Positions 1 to 5,856 of a stretch of 8,101 nt of DNA are shown here, in pieces (position 1 is the stretch's first letter; every line of letters starts with the position of its first letter). The stretch comes from an uncultured Bacteroidales bacterium (lineage in GTDB: Bacteria > Bacteroidota > Bacteroidia > Bacteroidales > UBA932). A program made the translations under genes and the position numbers. The DNA is taken from contig CAJOMY010000026.1 of the NCBI GenBank assembly GCA_905235775.1, positions 17,797 through 25,897 of the forward strand, read 5' to 3'. The notes beneath the pieces are model-generated. The model was not told the DNA's origin. It did not search any database and saw nothing but the letters and a program-made list of their open reading frames with translations.

Positions 1-2039
1 TAGCGGGCCTCGTCGAATTCGTAGAAGTCGGACTTGATGTCTCGCACGGACACCATGCCCTCGATCTTGGTCGGTTCGATCTCCACGTACATGCCCCATT
101 CGGTGATGCCGGACACGTGACCGTCGAACTCCTGCCCGATCTTGTCCTGCATGAATTCGACCAGCTTGTACTTGGTGGAAGTCCGCTCGGCGTCCGCCGC
201 CACGAGCTCGCGCTCGGAGGCATAGCGGCATTCTTCCTCGAACTTGTCCTTCTTGCGACTCTCCGCGCCGTCCAGGTAGAGCGCCAGCATGCGGTGCACC
301 ATGAGGTCGGGGTAGCGGCGGATCGGGGAGGTGAAATGCGTATAGAACTTGAACGCCAGGCCGTAGTGACCGATGTTGTCGGTGCTGTAGCAGGCCTTGG
401 CCATCGCCCGCAGGGCAAGGTTCTCCATGGCGGCGAACTCCGGTTTGCCCTTGGCGGATTCCAGCAGGGCGTTGAGGTCCTTCGCCGCGCCGCGTCCGCC
501 GCTCGGACGGTCGTTCGGAATACGGTAACCGAAGCCTTTGGCGAAGGTGTAGAGGTTCTCGAGCTTGAGCTCGTTGGGCTCGCCGTGGACGCGGTAGACG
601 AAAGTCTTGGCGTTTTTCTGCGCCACGCCGTTCAGCTGCCCGCCCGTCGCGACGAACTCCGCGACCGTGCGGTTCGCCAGCAGCATGAACTCCTCGATCA
701 GCCAGTTGGCCTCCTTCGAGATCTTCTGATAAACCCGCACCGGCTTGCCCTTCTCGTCCACTTCCACCTTCATCTCCGGCCGGTCGAAGTCGATCGCCCC
801 GTTCTTCCGCTCATTCTCCTTCAGGATCGTCGCCAGCCGATGCAGCGTCGCGATGGCCGTATCCAATTCTGAATCTGCCGGCGAAGTGGAGTCGGCAGCA
901 GCCTCTCCAGACCGTAGCCACCCTCGGCTCCGTAAGAGGGAGGGGCCCGCTTCCGAAGGAAGTGGGAGGGGTCCGGCTTCGCCGGACGTCTGGAGAGGCT
1001 GGCTGCCGTGCAACGGAGCCGCAGATTCTATAATCTGTTGCGCCTGATCGTAATCCAGCCGGTAGTCGGAATTGATGACGGTCCGGCCGATCCAGCGGGA
1101 GCGGATTTCGGCCTTCGGCGTCATCTCGAAGACGGTCGAAAACGTCAGTTTGTCCTCGTGCGGCCGCAACGAGCAGAGCTTGTTGCAGAGCTTCTCCGGC
1201 AGCATCGGGACCGTCCGGTCCACCAGATAGACGGAAGTGCCGCGCTCGCGCGCCTCCTTGTCCACCAGCGAGCCGGGACGCACGTACCAGGACACGTCGG
1301 CGATATGCACGCCGACCTCATAATTGCCGTTCGGAAGCGGCTTGAACGACAGCGCGTCATCGAAATCCTTCGCATCCGAAGGATCGATCGTGAAGGTGAA
1401 AGTGTCGCGGAAATCCTTGCGGCCCTTCAAGTCCTCGGCCGAAATCTCATCGGAAATCCTGTCGGCGGCGTTCTCCACCTCGGGAGAGAAACGGTAGGGG
1501 AGATTGAATTCCGCCAGGATGGCGTGCATCTCGGTGTCGTTCTCTCCGGGCTGGCCGAGCACGTCCACCAGGTGGCCGGAGGGGCCCGGCTCGCGGCGCT
1601 CCCAGCGGTCCACGACCGCGGCCACCTTCATGCCGGGCTGCGCCCCCATCGCGGCGGCCGCCTCGGCGTCCACCTGAATGTCGTAAGGCATCGTCTTGCT
1701 CTGCATCAGGACCCAGGCCCGGGCCCCGACGGTATGGTAATAGCCCACGAACGGGCGCGAGGAGCGTTCGAGAATCTCCACGACTTCACCCTCGCGGCGC
1801 CGGGTGTCGCCACCCTTGAGACGCGTTACCGCCACGCGGACGGTATCGCCCTGGAGGGCGTGGCGCGTCTTGGAAGCCTTGACGAAGACATCGTCGTCCT
1901 GGCCTTCGATGATTACGAAGATAAACCCTTCACGGGTCATCTGCACCTTCCCGACAAAGATGGGGAAGGATTTCCTGTTCCCTGCGCCGGACCTGTTTCT
2001 GTCTGATGTCTTCCGGCCTTTTCCACTTCTTTTCTGCAT
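1..2039 (-). CDS. rnr: Ribonuclease R (RNB-family 3'-5' exoribonuclease), 3' end cut by window edge, carries an in-frame palindromic insertion
   Basis: RNase R degrades structured RNA processively from the 3' end and acts in rRNA and mRNA turnover in the cytoplasm. The frame gives 679 residues and stays open to base 1. Residues 1-26 are a basic tail. A cold-shock/OB region follows at about 27-160. The RNB catalytic domain runs from about 200 to 600: IDPSDAKDFDDA at 218-229 supplies metal-binding Asp219, Asp225, Asp227 and Asp228, and YSTDNIGHYG with HFTSPIRRYPD at about 551-577 is the classic C-terminal signature. The S1 domain begins near 634 and is incomplete. An in-frame TGA lies 9 bases upstream of ATG 2037-2039, so this is the first possible ATG; Met34 is an alternative. 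The N-terminal helix-turn-helix segment of longer Bacteroidota homologues is absent. Residues 344-383 are a Gly/Pro/Ser-rich stretch encoded by a multi-hairpin repeat, inserted where relatives have only a short linker. The family call is near certain; activity despite the insertion is inferred from the intact frame and catalytic residues. Confidence 0.95.
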   Translation of the reverse strand, partial: MQKRSGKGRKTSDRNRSGAGNRKSFPIFVGKVQMTREGFIFVIIEGQDDDVFVKASKTRHALQGDTVRVAVTRLKGGDTRRREGEVVEILERSSRPFVGYYHTVGARAWVLMQSKTMPYDIQVDAEAAAAMGAQPGMKVAAVVDRWERREPGPSGHLVDVLGQPGENDTEMHAILAEFNLPYRFSPEVENAADRISDEISAEDLKGRKDFRDTFTFTIDPSDAKDFDDALSFKPLPNGNYEVGVHIADVSWYVRPGSLVDKEARERGTSVYLVDRTVPMLPEKLCNKLCSLRPHEDKLTFSTVFEMTPKAEIRSRWIGRTVINSDYRLDYDQAQQIIESAAPLHGSQPLQTSGEAGPLPLPSEAGPSLLRSRGWLRSGEAAADSTSPADSELDTAIATLHRLATILKENERKNGAIDFDRPEMKVEVDEKGKPVRVYQKISKEANWLIEEFMLLANRTVAEFVATGGQLNGVAQKNAKTFVYRVHGEPNELKLENLYTFAKGFGYRIPNDRPSGGRGAAKDLNALLESAKGKPEFAAMENLALRAMAKACYSTDNIGHYGLAFKFYTHFTSPIRRYPDLMVHRMLALYLDGAESRKKDKFEEECRYASERELVAADAERTSTKYKLVEFMQDKIGQEFDGHVSGITEWGMYVEIEPTKIEGMVSVRDIKSDFYEFDEAR
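893..1008. repeat. Multi-hairpin palindromic element inserted in frame within rnr
   Basis: The outer arms are 893-912 and 988-1008. They pair over 20 positions with one bulged G (1002), and the inner 14 bp (899-912 with 988-1001) are perfect. Three smaller hairpins lie inside: CCCTC/GAGGG (921-925 with 936-940); a 9-bp stem with one G.T wobble and a GAA loop (946-966); and a perfect 7-bp stem GTCCGGC/GCCGGAC with a TTC loop (971-987). The fold is a closed stem with three arms, like a cloverleaf. In the rnr frame it encodes about 39 residues with no stop codon. RNase R relatives have only a short linker between the Q-Q-I-I-E helix and the L-x-x-L-A helix at this point, so this is an insertion. 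No transposase is encoded, so any mobility would need help in trans. It resembles in principle the Rickettsia palindromic elements that insert into genes; that comparison is inference, not homology. Confidence 0.82.
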
Positions 2040-2055
2040 ATTCTGTCAATCAATA

Positions 2056-2063
2056 CAAAGGTA
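2056..2063 (-). promoter_or_regulatory. Bacteroidota -7 promoter box for rnr
   Basis: The minus strand reads TACCTTTG, an exact match to the Bacteroidota -7 consensus TAnnTTTG. It ends 16 bases before the rnr ATG. No convincing -33 TTTG lies at the usual distance upstream. The identical octamer precedes rdgB at 6463-6470. Confidence 0.6.
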
Positions 2064-2085
2064 AGGAATTCTCGCGGAAAAAACG

Positions 2086-2093
2086 TATCTTTG
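2086..2093 (+). promoter_or_regulatory. Bacteroidota -7 promoter box for the apt operon
   Basis: TATCTTTG matches TAnnTTTG and lies 18 bases before the apt ATG, so the leader would be only about a dozen bases. It is divergent from the rnr promoter; the two boxes are about 20 bases apart. A -33 element is not obvious. The position fits a single promoter driving apt, the Tsx-like gene and the purine permease. Confidence 0.6.
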
Positions 2094-2111
2094 CGCGTTG
2101 TAAGTTTCATT

Positions 2112-2636
2112 ATGAGTATAGAAAGCCTGAAAGCCAGTCTCCGGACCTTCCCGGATTTCCCGAAGGAAGGCATCCTGTTCTGGGATGTCACCACCCTGTT
2201 CAAAGACGCGGACAACCTGCGAGAGCTGCTGGACGACCTTTACGAACGGTACAAGGACAAGGGGATCACCAAAGTCGTCGGCCTGGAGGCCCGGGGGTTC
2301 ATTCTGGGCTCGGCCCTGGCCGTCCGCCTGGGCGCCGGCTTCGTGATGGCGCGCAAGCACGGCAAGCTTCCCGCAGACACGATTGCCCAGACCTACATCA
2401 AAGAGTTCGGCCGCGACTCGATCGAGATTCACACCGATGCCATTACGCCTGACGACGTGGTGCTGATTCACGACGACCTGCTTGCCACGGGCGGCACGAT
2501 GACCGCCGCATACAACCTGGTCCGCAAATTCGGCCCCAAGGCCGTTTATCTCAACTTCTGTATCGAAATCGAAGGACTCCGGGGCCGGGACGCCCTGCCC
2601 GAAGGAGTCGAAGTGAGCTCTGTCATCAAAGTTTGA
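2112..2636 (+). CDS. apt: Adenine phosphoribosyltransferase
   Basis: Apt converts adenine and PRPP to AMP and pyrophosphate, the single-step cytoplasmic salvage of adenine. The 174-residue length is typical. The N-terminus carries the Apt hallmark FPDFPKEGILFWDVTTL (13-29). GLEARGF (57-63) is the conserved substrate-loop region, and RKHGKLP (81-87) is the flexible-loop motif. The PRPP-binding signature VLIHDDLLATGGT occupies 117-129, with the paired Asp residues at 121-122. ATG 2112 is chosen over an in-frame TTG at 2091 because family members begin at the MSIESLKASL-like helix and because the TTG lies inside the promoter box. It is the first gene of a tight operon: the next start is 23 bases after its stop. 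The downstream genes supply the channel and transporter that would bring in its substrate. Confidence 0.97.
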   Translation: MSIESLKASLRTFPDFPKEGILFWDVTTLFKDADNLRELLDDLYERYKDKGITKVVGLEARGFILGSALAVRLGAGFVMARKHGKLPADTIAQTYIKEFGRDSIEIHTDAITPDDVVLIHDDLLATGGTMTAAYNLVRKFGPKAVYLNFCIEIEGLRGRDALPEGVEVSSVIKV

Positions 2637-2659
2637 CCACGAAACACAAAATTCGCACG

Positions 2660-3415
2660 ATGAGAAAAATAATCCCGATGGCGGTGGCTTTCACCGCAAT
2701 GCTTTTTGCCCAGGGAGCCAGAGCCCAGACCAATCTCCAGATCCTCTATGACTTCGCTCCGGACCGTCAGTTCGTCACGACCACCGTGGAAGGCTTCTAC
2801 AATGACAACTGGGGCAATACCTTCTTTTTTGTCGATCACGACTTCAATACCCGTGACGACAAGAACAAGGTTTACGCGCCGAGCGGCACTTATTTCGAGA
2901 TCGCCCGCTGCCTGAACTTCTGGCAGGGGACGGCCCTCGCTCCGCTGAGCCTCCATGTCGAGTACAACGGCGGCGTTTACAAGGGATATGAAATCAACAG
3001 CGCCTTCCTGGCCGGCCTCGATTTCTTCGTACACAGTATCGATTTCAGGAACACTTTTAATTTCAAGGTGCTCTGGAAGGGGATCACCTACACCACCCAG
3101 AAGGCTCCGCTGCAGTTCACCTTCGTCTGGGGAATGCAGGACCTCTTCGGCCTGAAAGGCCTCCGCTTCTCCGGTTTTGCCGATTTCTGGTGGGAGGATC
3201 ACATCGTCACCTCGGGCCTCGGCGACAAGTTCCTGCCTGACATCAGCCTTTCCCACACGGTGTTCATCACCGAACCCCAGCTCTGGTACAACGTCGGCCG
3301 GCACTTCGGCTGCGACAACCTCAATATCGGTGGCGAGGTGGAGCTTTCCGTCGATTTCGGCGGCACGAGGGGCTTCCGAGCCCGTCCCTGCGCCGGTATC
3401 AAGTGGGTCTTCTAG
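2660..3415 (+). CDS. DUF5020 family outer-membrane protein, Tsx-like nucleoside/nucleobase channel candidate
   Basis: 251 residues with a clear signal peptide: a basic MRK start, a hydrophobic core and an ARA|Q cleavage site after residue 22. The mature protein alternates aromatic and polar residues like a small beta-barrel and ends in Trp-Val-Phe, the C-terminal aromatic typical of outer-membrane proteins. Landmarks recalled from the Bacteroidota DUF5020 family are visible: LQILYDF (26-32), TTVEGFYNDNWG (41-52), FFFVDHDF (55-62), HVEYNGG (99-105), FSGFADFWWED (170-180), EPQLWYN (205-211) and IGGEVELS (223-230). The family is related to the Tsx nucleoside channel of Gram-negative bacteria. 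ATG 2660 is preferred over the overlapping TTG at 2633 because it begins the signal peptide directly. It sits between apt and a purine permease, 23 and 12 bases away, which suggests purine bases or nucleosides as cargo. Family call strong, substrate inferred. Confidence 0.88.
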   Translation: MRKIIPMAVAFTAMLFAQGARAQTNLQILYDFAPDRQFVTTTVEGFYNDNWGNTFFFVDHDFNTRDDKNKVYAPSGTYFEIARCLNFWQGTALAPLSLHVEYNGGVYKGYEINSAFLAGLDFFVHSIDFRNTFNFKVLWKGITYTTQKAPLQFTFVWGMQDLFGLKGLRFSGFADFWWEDHIVTSGLGDKFLPDISLSHTVFITEPQLWYNVGRHFGCDNLNIGGEVELSVDFGGTRGFRARPCAGIKWVF

Positions 3416-3427
3416 TCCGAGAGCACC

Positions 3428-4768
3428 ATGGCGGATTTCCTGAACAAGGCTTTCGGTTTCGAGGCCGGCAGACATAACGTCAGGACCGAGATCGTCGCGG
3501 GCATCACCACTTTCCTCACGATGGCCTACATCCTGGCTGTCAATCCGAGCATCTTCAGTGCGCTGGACGGGATGCCCGGCGGCGCGGTCTTCACCGCCAC
3601 TGCGCTGGCCGCCATCATCGGTACGCTGGTGATGGCCATCTATGCCAAGAAGCCGTTTGCGCTGGCACCCGGCATGGGTCTCAACGCTTTCTTCGTCTAT
3701 ACGGTCTGCCTGAAGATGGGCTACTCCTGGCAATTCGCCCTGACGGCCGTGCTGCTGGAGGGTATCATCTTCATTATCCTGACGGTGACCAAGGTGCGCA
3801 CCTGGCTGCTGGATGCCATCCCGGACACGCTCAAGAAAGCCATCGGCGCCGGCATCGGCCTGTTCATCGCCTCCATCGGTATGCAGAACGCCGGTATCAT
3901 CGTCCATTCCGACTCCACGCTGGTCACCCTCGGCAAGATTACCGAGGGGACGGCCCTCGTGGCCATGCTCGGCTTGATGATCACCGCCGGTCTGGTCATA
4001 CTCAAAGTCCGCGGCAGCATCCTCATCGGCATCCTCATCACCACGCTGATCGGCCTGATCGTCAAGGATCCCGCTACCGGCATCGCCGTGACGCAGCTGG
4101 CCCGGACCGGCTCCGGCGCCGTCGACCTTCTCTCGCTCCCGGACAGCATTGCCCCGATCTTCTGTCAGTTCGAGTGGCATAATATCTTCAGCAAGGATAT
4201 GCTGGTGGTCATATTCACCTTCCTGTTTCTCGACATGTTCTGCACGATGGGGACCATTATCGGTGTCCTTCAGACGGCAAATCTGGTCGAGGGCGACGAG
4301 GTCCAGGGAATAGAGAAGATGTTCATGGCGGATTCCATCGCGACCGTCTGCGGCGCCTGCCTCGGCACATCCACCACCACGACCTATGTCGAGAGTGCTA
4401 CGGGTGTCGGAGCCGGCGGCCGGACGGGCCTCACCGCCTTCTCCACCGCAGTCTGCTTCGCCCTTGCATTGTTTTTCTCCCCGATCTTCCTCGCCATTCC
4501 GAGTGCCGCGACTGCCCCGGCGCTGATCATTGTCGGCGTGATGATGATGTCGCCGGTCGCGCACATCCACTGGGACGACTACTGCAGGAGCATTCCCGCT
4601 TTCCTGACCATGATCCTGATGCCGGTGGCTTGCAGCATCTCAGACGGCATTCTGATCGGCGTGATCGCTTATGTGGCCACTCACGCCATCAGCGGCCGCT
4701 TCAAGGAGATTTCCATTCCGATGTGGATCCTGGCGGTGCTCTTTGTGTTGCGCTATATCTTTATTTAG
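3428..4768 (+). CDS. NCS2/AzgA-type purine nucleobase permease
   Basis: An inner-membrane, presumably proton-coupled permease for adenine, hypoxanthine or guanine, in the AzgA branch of the NCS2 family (relatives of E. coli PurP, YicO, GhxP and GhxQ). The 446-residue length is typical. The sequence is hydrophobic throughout and consistent with the family's 14 membrane segments. AzgA landmarks are present: RTEIVAGITTFLTMAYI (19-35), ALAPGMGLNAFF (78-89), FLDMFCTMGTIIGV (267-280), the signature GTSTTTTYVESATGVGAGGR (313-332), and ATAPALIIVGVMM (361-373). No conserved segment is missing and no frameshift is seen. It starts 12 bases after the Tsx-like gene and is the last gene of the operon. The three products make a complete purine import and salvage path. 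Exact base preference cannot be read from the sequence; the apt linkage favours adenine among the substrates. Confidence 0.94.
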   Translation: MADFLNKAFGFEAGRHNVRTEIVAGITTFLTMAYILAVNPSIFSALDGMPGGAVFTATALAAIIGTLVMAIYAKKPFALAPGMGLNAFFVYTVCLKMGYSWQFALTAVLLEGIIFIILTVTKVRTWLLDAIPDTLKKAIGAGIGLFIASIGMQNAGIIVHSDSTLVTLGKITEGTALVAMLGLMITAGLVILKVRGSILIGILITTLIGLIVKDPATGIAVTQLARTGSGAVDLLSLPDSIAPIFCQFEWHNIFSKDMLVVIFTFLFLDMFCTMGTIIGVLQTANLVEGDEVQGIEKMFMADSIATVCGACLGTSTTTTYVESATGVGAGGRTGLTAFSTAVCFALALFFSPIFLAIPSAATAPALIIVGVMMMSPVAHIHWDDYCRSIPAFLTMILMPVACSISDGILIGVIAYVATHAISGRFKEISIPMWILAVLFVLRYIFI

Positions 4769-4812
4769 TTGCGCCGGAGTCTTCCGGACAGCGGAGCGAT
4801 CTGCCAATACCT

Positions 4813-4847
4813 GGGAATGACCTGTCATCCCCGGCTTGACCGGGGAT
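4813..4847. repeat. REP-like palindrome between convergent genes
   Basis: A perfect 8-bp stem ATCCCCGG/CCGGGGAT (4827-4834 with 4840-4847) encloses the loop CTTGA. Just upstream, GGGAATGAC (4813-4821) can instead pair with GTCATCCC (4824-4831) apart from one extra A, so two mutually exclusive folds exist. The form, a GGAATGAC-type arm next to a CCCCGGCTTGACCGGGG core, is that of dispersed extragenic palindromes seen in many bacterial genomes. It could act as part of a bidirectional transcription end between the permease gene and ogt, although no T-run follows. Confidence 0.6.
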
Positions 4848-4860
4848 CTCATCAGCCTGT

Positions 4861-4896
4861 TTCCGTCCTCAAATCTGCTTGATTTTGAGGACGGAA
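4861..4896. terminator. Long hairpin at the convergent junction, overlapping the end of ogt
   Basis: The arms TTCCGTCCTCAAA (4861-4873) and TTTGAGGACGGAA (4884-4896) form a perfect 13-bp stem with a 10-base loop; a one-base slip extends the pairing inward. The ogt stop codon (4869-4871) lies inside one arm, so the last codons of ogt encode half of the hairpin. It lies 92 bases past the permease stop. Neither side has a clear T-run, so classical intrinsic termination is not certain. Protection of mRNA 3' ends for both convergent transcripts is equally possible. Confidence 0.55.
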
Positions 4897-5387
4897 TCCG
4901 TTTGGAGGAGGACGGGCTGTTCCAGCCGCAGGAGGCGGATCTTGCGGTCGAGGCCGCCGGCGTAGCCCGTCAGGCGGCCGCCGGCGCCGAGGACCCGGTG
5001 GCAGGGGACGATCAGCGAGACGGGGTTGAGCCCCACGGCGCCGCCGACCGCCCGGGCCGAAGAGTCCAGCCGCCGGGCGAGTTCGCCGTAGGTCACGGTC
5101 TGTCCGTGCGGGATCAGGAGCAGCTGCGCCCAGACCGCCTGCTGGAAGGGCGTCCCCCGCAGATCGAGCGGCGGGGCGAAGTCCGGCTCCCGGCCGCTGA
5201 AATAGACCTCCAGCCAGCGGCGCGTCTCCTCGAAGACCGGCAGCCGGGCCTCCCGGGCCGCTTCCCCGAGCGTGGTCCCGAAGTGGGCCTGGCCGTCGAA
5301 CCAGAGGCCGACCAGGGCGTCGCCCTCTCCGGCCAGCGTGATGCCGCCGAGCGGCGAATCGCAGTGTCCCGTGTGAATCATGGGCAC
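4869..5387 (-). CDS. ogt: Methylated-DNA--protein-cysteine S-methyltransferase
   Basis: This suicide repair protein transfers alkyl groups from O6-alkylguanine (and O4-alkylthymine) in DNA to its own cysteine. The 172-residue length fits an Ogt-type enzyme with a degenerate N-terminal ribonuclease-like domain (about 5-70) and a C-terminal catalytic domain. Visible features are GTPFQQAVW (78-86), the start of the DNA-binding domain; the helix-turn-helix region TYGELARRL (99-107); ARAVGGA (111-117) with the arginine finger Arg112; Asn121; and the active site IVPCHRVLG (126-134) with Cys129. The G-Y-A-G-G-L-D-R-K segment (141-149) is also conserved. ATG 5387 is used; Met3 (5381) is an equally good start because a near-consensus TATTTTG box ends at 5388, immediately before the first ATG. 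It converges on the purine operon, and its last codons lie in a hairpin. Confidence 0.95.
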   Translation of the reverse strand: MPMIHTGHCDSPLGGITLAGEGDALVGLWFDGQAHFGTTLGEAAREARLPVFEETRRWLEVYFSGREPDFAPPLDLRGTPFQQAVWAQLLLIPHGQTVTYGELARRLDSSARAVGGAVGLNPVSLIVPCHRVLGAGGRLTGYAGGLDRKIRLLRLEQPVLLQTDSVLKIKQI

Positions 5388-5421
5388 AAAATACGAATTA
5401 ATTTGCTATCTTGCAGTTTGT
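5388..5421. promoter_or_regulatory. Short AT-rich divergent promoter gap
   Basis: These 34 bases separate ogt (minus) from the small membrane-protein gene (plus) and are far richer in A and T than their surroundings. Near-matches to TAnnTTTG, each one base off, occur on both strands: TATTTTG on the minus strand (5394-5388), and TAATTTG (5398-5404) and TATCTTGC (5407-5414) on the plus strand. Both transcripts would have extremely short leaders. The boxes are imperfect, so confidence is modest. Confidence 0.35.
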
Positions 5422-5856
5422 ATGAAAACCGTCTATTCCAATACACAACATCCGGAACTGGTCAAGTGGGGCTGCATCGGCGTCGGGGTCCTCGGGGTCG
5501 TGAGTCTCGTCCTGTTTATCATCCTGCCCCAGGAGAGCTACCTGTTCAGCACGTTTACGAACCTCGTCTTGTTTTCCTGGCTCTTCGCCGAACAGAAACT
5601 CGCCACCATCACCTTCGACGAGGAGGCGGACACCATCATCGACAGCCGGCAGAAGAAATATCCGCTCCGCCTGTCCGGCATTACGACCGTCACTTACAAC
5701 GAGAACAAGAAAGGGAAGCTCCGCTACCTGCTCATCCACGACGCCGGCGTCGGTTTCATGCAGATCCGCACGTCAAAGGACAACGCCGACCGGATGATCG
5801 CCCAGATCCTGAAGGCCAACCCTTCCGCGGAGATCAAGCACGCCAACTATTTCTGA
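5422..5856 (+). CDS. Small two-helix membrane protein of unknown function
   Basis: I do not recognise this 144-residue protein. A short N-terminal stretch is followed by two hydrophobic segments, about 15-35 and 40-57, that form a membrane hairpin. A soluble C-terminal domain of about 85 residues follows with alternating beta-like strands: KLATITFDEEADTIIDS (59-75), YPLRLSGITTVTYNE (80-94) and RYLLIHDAGVGFMQI (101-115), then a helix at about 118-132. Two helices plus a small beta-rich domain recall bacterial PH-like membrane proteins; this is a suggestion of fold only. ATG 5422 is preferred because the alternative ATG at 5380 would overlap the ogt start. Codon use matches the neighbours. Its stop is 13 bases from the end of the rdgB tail, so the two genes converge without an obvious terminator. 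Confidence 0.72.
   Translation: MKTVYSNTQHPELVKWGCIGVGVLGVVSLVLFIILPQESYLFSTFTNLVLFSWLFAEQKLATITFDEEADTIIDSRQKKYPLRLSGITTVTYNENKKGKLRYLLIHDAGVGFMQIRTSKDNADRMIAQILKANPSAEIKHANYF

Noticed and set aside
893..1008. Reading the cloverleaf-like element as a tRNA gene or integron attC site
   Set aside because: There is no anticodon arm, T-arm consensus or CCA-type acceptor pattern, and no integrase or gene-cassette context. The likeness is limited to a stem with three arms.
1008..2006. 332-codon plus-strand open frame, and the similar frame at 117-872, opposite rnr
   Set aside because: The minus strand encodes RNase R with intact catalytic motifs over the same bases; these are mirror frames.
2546..4570. 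674-codon open frame on the minus strand across the apt end, the Tsx-like gene and the permease
   Set aside because: It is antisense to three well-supported genes. Its peptide is Asp/Glu/Gly/His-rich and low in complexity, as expected from the mirror of GC-rich membrane-protein codons. No promoter box or start context supports it.
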